From Paraburkholderia sabiae (lineage in GTDB: Bacteria > Pseudomonadota > Gammaproteobacteria > Burkholderiales > Burkholderiaceae), in contig NZ_CP125296.1 of the NCBI RefSeq assembly GCF_030412785.1, positions 124,001-188,000 on the forward strand: DNA of 64,000 nt, written 5' to 3'. The notes below the pieces were generated by a model. The model ran no database searches. It saw only the letters and a list, made by a program, of their open reading frames with translations, and was not told where the DNA came from. Made by a program: the position numbers and the translations under genes. Shown here piece after piece: positions 1-8,956 of this stretch (positions are counted from its first letter, which is position 1; each line of letters opens with the position of its first letter).

Positions 1-220
1 GCATTTCCAGTTCGCCGATGATGTCGTCGAGTTCGCGCGTGCCGTCGCAGCGCGTGAGAATTTCGCCCGCGCTCGGATTGAGCTTCACCGCACCCTCGGG
101 ATACAGCAGTACATACGCGTCCTGCGCGGGCACCCGTTGCAGGCTGAATCGGTCACGTAGCCGCGGGCGCTCGTTCGCACCGGCGTTCGCTGGCGTCGGA
201 ATCATGGCGGAAGGTTTCAT
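1..220 (-). CDS. pqqD: PqqD, PQQ biosynthesis peptide chaperone (partial)
   Basis: PqqD is the RiPP recognition chaperone that binds the PqqA precursor peptide and presents it to the radical-SAM enzyme PqqE in the cytoplasm. The 73 codons visible match the family: an LRDRFSLQ stretch, then AYVLLYPEG, VKLNPSAGEIL and TRCDGTREL, which is the usual PqqD order. The 3' end lies beyond the left edge. The start at 220 is taken as ATG; a second in-frame ATG at 205 is possible and would remove five residues. It lies 61 bases downstream of pqqA on the same strand and is probably co-transcribed with it. Odd point: the usual gene order puts pqqB and pqqC between A and D, and they are absent here. Confidence 0.85.
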   Translation of the reverse strand, partial: MKPSAMIPTPANAGANERPRLRDRFSLQRVPAQDAYVLLYPEGAVKLNPSAGEILTRCDGTRELDDIIGELEM

Positions 221-281
221 CGATGTGACGGGCAAGCCGTCGCGCGCTGGGCACAGCACGCGACGGCGCTTCAACGCGACG

Positions 282-356
282 TTAGCGGGTGGCGATATAC
301 ATCGTGATTTCGAAACCGAAACGCAGATCGGTGTAAGCGGGCGTCGTCCACTGCAT
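282..356 (-). CDS. pqqA: PqqA, precursor peptide of pyrroloquinoline quinone
   Basis: This 24-residue peptide begins [20 protein letters not shown]. It carries the invariant Glu16 and Tyr20 spaced by three residues, which are cross-linked by PqqE and become PQQ, the cofactor of periplasmic quinoprotein dehydrogenases. Both the length and the flanking residues are typical of PqqA. An AGGAG ribosome site sits six bases before the ATG (CCAGGAGACATGCC then ATG). It is too short for ordinary gene calling and easily missed. It leads into pqqD 61 bases downstream. Confidence 0.95.
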   Translation of the reverse strand: MQWTTPAYTDLRFGFEITMYIATR

Positions 357-384
357 GGCATGTCTCCTGGATGGTTTGCTGAAC

Positions 385-405
385 GACCGCGATCGGATCG
401 CGGTC
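385..405. promoter_or_regulatory. Near-perfect dyad upstream of pqqA
   Basis: GACCGCGATC and GATCGCGGTC are ten-base inverted arms around a single central base, 29 bases before the pqqA start codon. The arrangement suits a protein-binding operator or a folded mRNA leader. There is no further evidence for function. Confidence 0.4.
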
Positions 406-580
406 GGGGCGATTCAACGCAAACTCCATGCCGGTGAAGAATCGAGCGATGTGCGAAAGCTTCGCAGTGAAGAGACTGTGCTGATTTGGAGCACAGGTGC
501 GCATATACGGGACGTTGACACCCATCCCTTCAACGACCGCGCCGCCGCTATCCGGAAAGCGGCGCGCGATCGGCAACGCA

Positions 581-1327
581 TCAGAGCTTCGATCCGCCGT
601 CGACGCGCAACGTGTCGCCCGTGATCCAGCGCGCGTCGTCGGAGGCGAGGAAGACGGCGGCGGCGGCGATATCGTCGGGCTGCGCGACGCGTTGGAGCGC
701 CTGCATGCCGAGCGTGAAATCGCGGCCCGCGTCTGTCTTCGCGAAGTTCGACATATCCGTTTCTACGACGCCCGGCGCAATCGCGTTGACGCGAATGCCA
801 CGCTCGCCGAGCGCGGACGCGAAGTGGCGCACGAGCGTATCGACGGCACCCTTGGTCGCAGCGTACGCCGACAGATTGTTCACGGACGCGCGTGCCGCAA
901 GCGACGACAGCAACACCACGCTGCTGCCGTCGCCCAGCACGGGCAGCAATTGCTGCACGAGGAAGAACGGCGCGCGCACGTTGACGGCGAACAGGTCGTC
1001 GAAATCCTCGACGGTCGTTTCTTCGATCAGCGCGGCCTTCGAGATGCCCGCGTTCGCGACGAGAATGTCGAGCCGTTCGCCTGTCAGCGAGCGCACGCGC
1101 TTCGCCAGTTCATGCGGTCCGTGCGCGTCGCGCAGATCGGCGGCGACCTTGTCCGCCTGTCCGCCTGCCGCGCGGATGGCTGCAACGACGGAATCGGCGG
1201 CCTGCTCCGCGCTGCTGTAGTGGACCAGCACGCGCGCGCCTGCTTTGGCGAGTGCGATGGCCGTGGCGCGGCCGATGCCGCGAGATGCGCCCGTCACGAG
1301 CGCGGTTTTGCCTGTCAGATTGGTCAT
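581..1327 (-). CDS. Short-chain dehydrogenase/reductase (SDR), copy A
   Basis: This is a classical NAD(P)-dependent SDR of 248 residues, the usual length. It has the cofactor-binding TGASRGIG at residues 12-19, NAG at 92-94, Ser141/142, and the catalytic Tyr155-AATK-Lys159, so it should be an active oxidoreductase; the substrate cannot be told. It is closely similar over its whole length to the SDR at 2595-3341 (same length, same motif positions), so the two are recent paralogs separated by another SDR and a DUF427 gene. It is the last gene of a minus-strand set divergent from the LysR gene at 3558. Confidence 0.85.
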   Translation of the reverse strand: MTNLTGKTALVTGASRGIGRATAIALAKAGARVLVHYSSAEQAADSVVAAIRAAGGQADKVAADLRDAHGPHELAKRVRSLTGERLDILVANAGISKAALIEETTVEDFDDLFAVNVRAPFFLVQQLLPVLGDGSSVVLLSSLAARASVNNLSAYAATKGAVDTLVRHFASALGERGIRVNAIAPGVVETDMSNFAKTDAGRDFTLGMQALQRVAQPDDIAAAAVFLASDDARWITGDTLRVDGGSKL

Positions 1328-1367
1328 GATGAAATTCCGTTTGATGATCAGTTGCGAGGGGTTTGCC

Positions 1368-2111
1368 TTACGACGCAGTCCGGCCGCCGTTCACGCGCAG
1401 CACTTCGCCCGTCATGAAGCTGGCCGACGCCACGTACACGATGGCTTCCGCAATCTCGTCGGGCGTGCCGGCGCGTTTGAGCGGCACGGTGTCGATAAAC
1501 GCGGCCTTGCGTTCGGACGTCTGCGTGAGCCGGTCGAGCATCGGCGTTTGCACGGGGCCGGGCGCGACGGCGTTGACACGCACGCCGAACGCCGCAGCTT
1601 CGAGCGCCGCCGACTTCGTCAGTCCTTCGACGGCGTGCTTGCTGGCGACATACAGCGACGCGCCCGCAGCACCGCGCGCGCCCATCGTCGACGACACATT
1701 GACGATGCTGCCGCTGCGTTGCGCCGACATCGCGCGCAGCTCGTGCTTCATCGCGAGCAGGGTGCCGAGCACGTTCGCGTCGAACACGGCTGCGTAGCGC
1801 TCAATCGTCTGTTCGACGACGGGCGCGCTTTCGCCTTCCGTGCCTGCCGCGTTCACGGCGATGTCCAGCCTGCCGAAGCGCGCGATCGTGCGCTCGACGA
1901 GCGATTGCACGCTGTCTTCGAAGCGCACGTCGGCCTCGATGAACTCTGCTTCTGCGCCGAGCGCGCGCAGCGTGTCGGCAAGTGCGTGACCTTCGTCGGT
2001 GCGTCGGCCGGAAATCACGAGGCGGGCTTTCGAGCGCGCGAAGGCGAGCGCGGTCGCGCGACCGATGCCGCTCAACGCGCCGGTGACGAGCACGACTGTC
2101 TGTTCGTTCAT
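1368..2111 (-). CDS. Short-chain dehydrogenase/reductase (SDR), glucose-dehydrogenase-like
   Basis: A 247-residue classical SDR with TGALSGIG at 10-17, NAAG near 87-90, Ser140/141, and Tyr154-VASK-Lys158. It ends with the common FMTGEVLRVNGG segment. It is not a copy of the two flanking SDRs. The gene starts nine bases downstream of the DUF427 gene's stop and is followed by SDR copy A after 40 bases, so the four genes probably form one transcript. The substrate is unknown. Confidence 0.85.
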   Translation of the reverse strand: MNEQTVVLVTGALSGIGRATALAFARSKARLVISGRRTDEGHALADTLRALGAEAEFIEADVRFEDSVQSLVERTIARFGRLDIAVNAAGTEGESAPVVEQTIERYAAVFDANVLGTLLAMKHELRAMSAQRSGSIVNVSSTMGARGAAGASLYVASKHAVEGLTKSAALEAAAFGVRVNAVAPGPVQTPMLDRLTQTSERKAAFIDTVPLKRAGTPDEIAEAIVYVASASFMTGEVLRVNGGRTAS

Positions 2112-2120
2112 GTCGGTTCC

Positions 2121-2519
2121 TTATGCACGTTCTTCGATCGAATCGACACGATCGTGGTAGAACGCGAGGTGATCGCGAATCGGCTCGACGGCGGGAAAGG
2201 GCGACTCGTAGGTCCAGATCGCATTGACGGCGCGCTCGCCGCCCGACGGAATCGAGAAGTACGCGGCATCGCCCTTGTACGGGCAGTACGTCGAATGATC
2301 GGTGCGTTCGAGCAGCGTCATGTCGACGTCTTTTCTCGGGACGTAGAACACGGGCGGGTAGTGCGCTTCACGCAGCGTCAGCGCGCTTCGCGTGTCGGCG
2401 ACTGTGCGGCCGGCGACAATGACCACGACGCGCGATGGATTGCGCTCGATCGTGATGGGGTGATCGGGGCCGGGAATCTTCACGGTTTTTGCCGTGTTCG
2501 GCGCGGTGTTGTTGGACAT
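2121..2519 (-). CDS. DUF427 domain protein
   Basis: A 132-residue cytoplasmic protein matching the DUF427 family: a central VVVIVAGRTVADT beta segment, the YYxPRxDV-like stretch FYVPRKDVDM, and HSTYCPYKGDAAYF followed by WTYESPFPAVEPIRDHLAFY. The family has a compact beta fold and no agreed enzymatic role. It lies between SDR genes in one direction with short gaps. Members are common as stand-alone genes near oxidoreductases in Burkholderiaceae; a function in this cluster is not evident. Confidence 0.8.
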   Translation of the reverse strand: MSNNTAPNTAKTVKIPGPDHPITIERNPSRVVVIVAGRTVADTRSALTLREAHYPPVFYVPRKDVDMTLLERTDHSTYCPYKGDAAYFSIPSGGERAVNAIWTYESPFPAVEPIRDHLAFYHDRVDSIEERA

Positions 2520-2594
2520 GATGTGACTCCTTGAATCAGGCGGCGTAGTGGAAAAGCCGGTGTATGTGCGTTCGTTGCGGTTGATACGTCGTCG

Positions 2595-3341
2595 TCAGAG
2601 CTTCGACCCGCCGTCGACGCGCAGCGTGTCGCCCGTGATCCAGTTCGCGCTGTCAGACGCAAGGAACGTTACGGCGCCGGCGATATCGTCGGGCTGCGCC
2701 ACGCGCTTCAACGCCTGAAGGCTCAGCGCGTAATCGCGGCCTGCGTCGGTGGTCACGAAGCTCGACATGTCGGTCGCGACGACGCCGGGCGCGACGGCGT
2801 TCACACGCACGCCGCGCTCGCCAAGCGCGGAAGCGAAGTGGCGCACGAGCGTATCGACGGCGCCCTTGGTCGCGGCGTACGCGGCCAGCTCGCCAACGGC
2901 AGCGCGCGAAGCCAGCGATGACAGCAGCACGACGCTGCTGCCTTTGCATAGCATCGGCAGAAGCTGCTGCACGAGGAAGAAGGGCGCGCGCACGTTGACG
3001 GCGAAGAGGTCGTCGAACTGGTCGACAGTCGTCTCTTCGATGCTCGCGGCAGTGGCAATGCCCGCGTTGGCGACGAGCACATCAAGTCTTCCGCCGACGA
3101 TCGCGCGCACATGTCGGGCGAGCGTGTGCGGACCGTCGGCGATCCGCAGATTGGCGGCGATTTTCTGCGCATGTCCGCCGCTCGCCATGATTTCGGCGAC
3201 GACGGAATCGGCGGCCGCTTCGTTGCTGCTGTAGTGCACCAGCACCTGCGCGCCGGCTCGGCCGAGTGCGAGCGCGATGGCGCGCCCGATGCCGCGCGAT
3301 GCGCCCGTGACGAGCGCGGTTTTTCCTGTGAGGTCGTTCAT
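2595..3341 (-). CDS. Short-chain dehydrogenase/reductase (SDR), copy B
   Basis: A 248-residue SDR with TGASRGIG at 12-19, NAG at 92-94, and Tyr155-AATK-Lys159. It differs from the SDR at 581-1327 by scattered substitutions only, keeping for example the segment DDLFAVNVRAPFFLVQQLLP. It is the first gene of the leftward set and is divergent from the LysR gene at 3558. The gap of 75 bases to the DUF427 gene has no clear terminator. Gene duplication with retention of all catalytic residues suggests two related substrates or dosage. Confidence 0.85.
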   Translation of the reverse strand: MNDLTGKTALVTGASRGIGRAIALALGRAGAQVLVHYSSNEAAADSVVAEIMASGGHAQKIAANLRIADGPHTLARHVRAIVGGRLDVLVANAGIATAASIEETTVDQFDDLFAVNVRAPFFLVQQLLPMLCKGSSVVLLSSLASRAAVGELAAYAATKGAVDTLVRHFASALGERGVRVNAVAPGVVATDMSSFVTTDAGRDYALSLQALKRVAQPDDIAGAVTFLASDSANWITGDTLRVDGGSKL

Positions 3342-3499
3342 GGCAAAGCTCCGTTGGATTGATCGGCGGCCCGTTCAGCGATAGCAAGCAGGTATGGCTT
3401 CAAGACTGCGCTGACGGCTTCCGCGTTGCTCGATGTGACTGCTGGCTTGTAATCTAGCCTTCGCTTGCGCAACGGAAAAAGACTTTGTAGGCTTGCCGT

Positions 3500-3516
3500 C
3501 ATGCTTTGAAAGCATG
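3500..3516. promoter_or_regulatory. Perfect LysR-type operator (T-N11-A palindrome)
   Basis: CATGCTTTGAAAGCATG is a 17-base perfect palindrome about a central G. It contains the T-N11-A core typical of LysR-family binding sites. It lies in the divergent gap between the SDR cluster and the LysR gene, 41 bases before the LysR ATG, where an autoregulatory and activating site is expected. Confidence 0.6.
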
Positions 3517-3557
3517 GCCCCGAGCGACGCGGCAGAATGGAAGAAACAGGAGAAAGC

Positions 3558-4442
3558 ATGGAGCTACGTCATCTGCGCTATTTCGTTGCAGTCGCGGAAA
3601 CGGGCAGCCTCACCGTCGCCGCCGAGCAGCGGCTGTTCACCTCACAGCCATCGCTGAGCCGTCAGATTCGCGATCTCGAAGACGAAGTGCGCACGGAACT
3701 GTTCAGTCGCAGCGCGCGCGGTGTCGAGTTGACAGCGTCGGGCAAGGCTTTTCTCGACCATGCACGGCTTGCGCTCGCGCAGGTCGATGCCGCGATCGAA
3801 GCCGCGCGCCGGGCCGCGAGCCCCACGAAGCAGGTGTTTGCGCTCGGCTTTCTGACGGGCCAGGAAATGACGTGGCTGCCGCGCGCGATGCAGGTGTTGC
3901 GCGACGAGTTGCCGAACATCGACGTCACGGTGTCGAGCGGCTATTCACCCGATCTCGCCGACGCCGTCGCGCGCGGCAAACTCGACCTTGCCTTCGTGCG
4001 CACGGAGCCGGGGCTGGATCTCGACTATCGCGTCGTCTATCGCGAGAAACTCGTCGTGCTGATGCCGAGCGATCATCGGCTGACGGCGAAGGCAACGATC
4101 CATCCGTCGGACCTGCAAGGCGAGACGTTTGTGATGGCGTCGAACAAGGCGCGTGTGCTGCATGACGTGGTCGCGCGATATCTGCACGACAATGGGCTCG
4201 ATCCGAAGCCCGCGCATGGCGTCGACAACCTTGCAATGGCGATGTCGCTTGTCGCTTCCACGCGCGGTTTGTCGCTGATGCCCGAGTACGCGAACAATCT
4301 GCTGCCGTGGTCGGTCGTGAGCCGACCGCTGGAAGGCGAGGCGCCGACTGTCGATCTCGCGATCGGCTACAGTCGATCGAACGCGTCGCCTGTGCTGAAG
4401 CTGTTTCTGTCGAGAGCGGATGAACTGATCGGCGCCAACTGA
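3558..4442 (+). CDS. LysR-family transcriptional regulator
   Basis: A 294-residue LysR regulator. The N-terminal winged helix-turn-helix covers about residues 1-60 (MELRHLRYFVAVAETGSL, then SQPSLSRQIRDLE), and the rest is the effector-binding domain. The start at 3558 is chosen because an AGGAG site lies six bases before it; an upstream in-frame ATG at 3537 has no such site. It is divergent from the SDR/DUF427 cluster and has a perfect T-N11-A palindrome in the shared promoter, so it most likely controls that cluster and itself. The inducer is unknown. Confidence 0.88.
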   Translation: MELRHLRYFVAVAETGSLTVAAEQRLFTSQPSLSRQIRDLEDEVRTELFSRSARGVELTASGKAFLDHARLALAQVDAAIEAARRAASPTKQVFALGFLTGQEMTWLPRAMQVLRDELPNIDVTVSSGYSPDLADAVARGKLDLAFVRTEPGLDLDYRVVYREKLVVLMPSDHRLTAKATIHPSDLQGETFVMASNKARVLHDVVARYLHDNGLDPKPAHGVDNLAMAMSLVASTRGLSLMPEYANNLLPWSVVSRPLEGEAPTVDLAIGYSRSNASPVLKLFLSRADELIGAN

Positions 4443-4583
4443 GTGAGGAGAATCGAGTACTGGCAGACGCTACCGGCTGCGAAGCTTCTGCCTGTGTGCG
4501 CTTGCTGACCCGTTGCGGACGAATATCATTCGCCTGTGGGGCACGGAAGTGCGTTTGAGTCGGTGGATTGAACCAGGGGCCGC

Positions 4584-6086
<1,503 letters not shown>

Positions 6087-6377
6087 GTGCCGTCTCCTTG
6101 CGGAGTGCTCAACGAAATGCGCCGCGGGACCGTTCTCAGTGATCGCCCGCGGGTCCGCCACGGCAATGGGAGCGGTCAACCAGGTTTTCTATCGTAAGTC
6201 TTTGAACCATGAACGCGCTCGCCATCTTCATGGCCGATACGGACGGGTGGCGGGAGTCGCTGTCCTGCGGGCGTTCCGCGACGACATGATGCAAATGGCG
6301 CATTCGCTGTGCCAGCCAGATGCGGGCGTTCGCAATTGCTGCTGACGAAAAAACGCACCGAAACAACGAAGCGCGCG
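6087..6377. other. Gene-free stretch upstream of the repeat protein
   Basis: The only recognisable element is the ribosome site and leader of the repeat-protein gene close to 6086. Frames in this stretch have no family-like content or ribosome sites. It probably contains the repeat-protein promoter, which could not be placed. Confidence 0.4.
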
Positions 6378-6518
6378 ATGCGCCAACTGATTCACGACGC
6401 CGTGCGCGCAGCGATCGAGCGCGCGGGCATCGACGGCTGGTGGCAATGCGCGGTGATGGTCGTCCATGCGAGCGGCTCGCCCTATATCAAGACCGTGCAG
6501 ACAGCGGCGCTCGCGTGA
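6378..6518 (+). CDS. Small ORF of unknown nature before an MFS remnant
   Basis: A 46-residue frame starting MRQLIHDAVRAAIERAG and containing GWWQCAVMVVHASGSPY. It has no clear ribosome site, and no family was recognised. It ends 30 bases before a truncated MFS gene with a strong ribosome site, and could be the remains or the true 5' partner of that transporter's operon. Kept as a low-confidence call. Confidence 0.25.
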   Translation: MRQLIHDAVRAAIERAGIDGWWQCAVMVVHASGSPYIKTVQTAALA

Positions 6519-6548
6519 GCAGCGCCTGAGCATAAAAAGGAGACCGAA

Positions 6549-6723
6549 GTGAACACGACCGACTATGGAAATTCCACGACCGCGAGCGTCGTCGAGTCCA
6601 CGCGTATCGAGCTTGTCGAAAGCCGCGCGCAAGACGATGGACGGTTGGCCGATGTGTATCGCCGCATCACGTGGAGACTGATGCCGATACTGCTTGTCGC
6701 GCAGGTGCTCGCGTATCTGGACC
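6549..6723 (+). pseudogene. MFS transporter remnant (N-terminus only)
   Basis: It begins with GTG behind AAGGAG. The encoded N-terminus includes LADVYRRITWRLMPILLVAQ followed by VLAYLDR, the entry to the first helix of anion:cation-symporter-type MFS transporters (which normally continue LDRVNVGFAK or similar). The match ends abruptly after LDR near 6723; the frame then reads unrelated residues and no further transporter sequence is present. About 400 codons are missing. This is a deletion or rearrangement junction next to the sigma54 regulator at 6814. Confidence 0.65.
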
Positions 6724-6771
6724 GTTGTCGAACGTCCGCTGTGTCCATGTCATTTTTATGCGCACCCGCCT

Positions 6772-6801
6772 GCACAGGTGTTGCAAAACTCAACACCGTG
6801 C
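6772..6801 (-). terminator. Hairpin downstream of the AcoR-type regulator
   Basis: GCACAGGTGTTG pairs with CAACACCGTGC around a seven-base loop (one bulged base), 12 bases past the regulator's stop. No T-run follows, so it is only terminator-like. An overlapping longer inverted repeat, TGTTGCA-N13-TGCAACA (6779-6805), could instead be an activator site. Confidence 0.45.
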
Positions 6802-6813
6802 AACAGCGCAACG

Positions 6814-8805
6814 CTAATCATCGCCGTGCGGGTTTGCACCAGCGCACAACGAAGGCATCTTCCGATACACCGTATTGCGCGAAATACCGAGCGCCCGCGC
6901 AGCCGCCGACACATTCCCGTTGTGCCGCGCGACGGCCGCCGCAATCGCGGAAGCCTGCACATCCTGAAGCCGCGTGCTCATCAGCGGCAACGTCGCGCCC
7001 GCTGACCGTGCGCCGAGCGCCGCGCCGCTGCGCAGATCGTCGAAGAAATCTTCGGGCAGATGTTCGCGCCTGAGTTCGCCGTCGTCGTCGACCATTGCGG
7101 CCGCCGTGCGCAGCAGATTGCCGAGTTGCCGGAAGTTGCCGGGCCATGCGCACTCCTCGAACAGCGCCATGACGTCGGACGTGACACGCAGCGGCGCGCC
7201 CTCCGTTTCGTCGCATGGCATCGACTGCAACATCCGCTCGATCACGACGGCGAGGTCCGTGCGCTCGCGCAACGGCGGCAGTTTGACGACGAGACCGTTC
7301 AAACGGTAATACAGATCCTCGCGGAACCGGTTCTGCACGATCATTTCGCGCAGATTGCGGTGCGTCGCGCAAATGATCGCGATATCGACGGGAACGGATT
7401 TGCTGGAGCCGAGCGGATCGACGACGCGTTCCTGTAGCACGCGCAGCAGACGCACCTGCAGCGGATACGGCATGTCGCCGATTTCATCGAGAAACAGCGT
7501 GCCGCCATTGGCCTGCAGCAGCTTGCCGACCGCGCCCTTGCGGCGCGCGCCCGTAAACGCGCCTTCCTCGTAACCGAACAGTTCCGACTCGATCAGATTC
7601 TCCGGGATCGACGCGCAATTGACCGCGACGAACGGGCCCGCGCGACGCGGCGAATCGTTGTGGATGGCCTGCGCGAGCAGTTCCTTGCCGGTGCCCGTTT
7701 CGCCTGTGATCAGAATCGGAATGTTCTTGCCAAGCACCTTGCGCACCTTGGCGATGACGGTGGAAATCTGCGGATCGCCTGTGTCGAGACTGTCGAGCCT
7801 CGACGGTGCGTTGACAACGGGAGCGCTTCTCACAGGCTGCGTGCGCGCGGTGGCAGGCCGCGTGCCGACGGCAGATTCGCCGCCCGGCCACGAACCTTCG
7901 CCGCCGAGCGTTGGCCGCCGAAACTCGACGTTCGCACAAACTACCGTGCCGTTGTTCAGATCGAGCGTGATGTGATGACCGAGGCTCGCGCGCAGCCGGT
8001 CGATCAGTTGCGGCGTGGTCAGCCCGAACAGCGACGACAGCGTGTGCGCGCGCATCGCGGCGAGCGGCAGCCCGACCTGAAACTGCGCGCTGCGATTCGC
8101 GGACAGAAAGCGCCCGTCGCACGTGAAGGCCATGATGCCTTCCATCAGCGTGCCGAGAAACTCAGCGCGGCCATGAAAGGCAATCTGCAGCGTGTTGCGG
8201 AACGTGTTCGCAAACAGATGGTTTTCGATCATCTGCACGGACATTTTCGCGAGCGCCATCGTGTGCTGATGATAGCTGCGGTGGTCGCCCGTCACGTCGA
8301 GCACGCCGACCAGATCGCCATACGGATCGAGAATCGGCACGCTGGAGCAGGTCAGGAAACGGTTCGCGGCGAGATAGTGCTGATCGCCGTGCACGACGGT
8401 GGCGCTGCGCTCGGCGATCGCGGTGCCGATCGCATTCGTACCTTGCCGCTCTTCGGCCCAGTTGGCGCCCGCCTTGAGCGCGACCTTCTCGGCGCGGCGC
8501 AGGAAATCGTCATCGCCGATCGAATGAAGAATCAGACCTTCGGCGTCCGTCAGCACGATCATGCTTTGCGTATTCGCGATCTGCTCGCGCAGCGTTTCCA
8601 TCACGGGCGTCGCGTGCGCGCACAGCACGCGGTTCTGTTCGAGCTTCATCCGCAATTCGCCGTGCGTGAGCACGTCGTAGTCGGGGCACATCGACGCACT
8701 GAGTCCGAACGTTTCCGACCTCTCGTGCGCTTTCTGAATCGACGGAGTGAGCCAGCCGCTCTCTCGGGCTGTCAGTGATCCGATAGTCTGGGCATCGTTG
8801 CGCAT
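6814..8805 (-). CDS. AcoR-type sigma54-dependent Fis-family activator
   Basis: A 663-residue enhancer-binding protein. The N-terminus has a GAF-type sensory domain (about 60-210, including GTNAIGTAI at 122-130). The central AAA+ domain has Walker A GETGTGKE at 368-375, the sigma54-contacting GAFTGA at 415-420 and Walker B GGTLFLDE at 434-441. The C-terminal Fis-type helix-turn-helix ends with VSAARALGISRNTVYRKM. All motifs needed to activate RNA polymerase-sigma54 are intact. The domain order matches AcoR/DhaR activators of aldehyde, alcohol or acetoin operons. No target operon with a clear -24/-12 promoter is adjacent; the neighbour on its 3' side is a broken MFS gene. GGAGGAG precedes the ATG. 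Confidence 0.92.
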   Translation of the reverse strand: MRNDAQTIGSLTARESGWLTPSIQKAHERSETFGLSASMCPDYDVLTHGELRMKLEQNRVLCAHATPVMETLREQIANTQSMIVLTDAEGLILHSIGDDDFLRRAEKVALKAGANWAEERQGTNAIGTAIAERSATVVHGDQHYLAANRFLTCSSVPILDPYGDLVGVLDVTGDHRSYHQHTMALAKMSVQMIENHLFANTFRNTLQIAFHGRAEFLGTLMEGIMAFTCDGRFLSANRSAQFQVGLPLAAMRAHTLSSLFGLTTPQLIDRLRASLGHHITLDLNNGTVVCANVEFRRPTLGGEGSWPGGESAVGTRPATARTQPVRSAPVVNAPSRLDSLDTGDPQISTVIAKVRKVLGKNIPILITGETGTGKELLAQAIHNDSPRRAGPFVAVNCASIPENLIESELFGYEEGAFTGARRKGAVGKLLQANGGTLFLDEIGDMPYPLQVRLLRVLQERVVDPLGSSKSVPVDIAIICATHRNLREMIVQNRFREDLYYRLNGLVVKLPPLRERTDLAVVIERMLQSMPCDETEGAPLRVTSDVMALFEECAWPGNFRQLGNLLRTAAAMVDDDGELRREHLPEDFFDDLRSGAALGARSAGATLPLMSTRLQDVQASAIAAAVARHNGNVSAAARALGISRNTVYRKMPSLCAGANPHGDD

Positions 8806-8956
8806 TGTCTCCTCCGCTCATCGTGTCTCGTGCCGGTCGTCGTGCCGGCATCGCGGAGTTCAAAAGCAAGACGCGGGCCATTGGGTTCCAACGCTCTGCG
8901 CTGTCAGCTTCACGAAAGCATGCGTGGCCGCGGACACGATCGGCGAGAATGAACAC

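Noticed and set aside
271..576. Minus-strand frame of 101 codons covering pqqA
   Set aside because: It overlaps pqqA out of frame and has no ribosome site; the PqqA peptide is unmistakable.
6779..6805. Confident sigma54 activator site
   Set aside because: TGTTGCA-N13-TGCAACA overlaps a hairpin that can equally be a terminator, and no -24/-12 promoter was seen beside it, so it is not called as an activator site.
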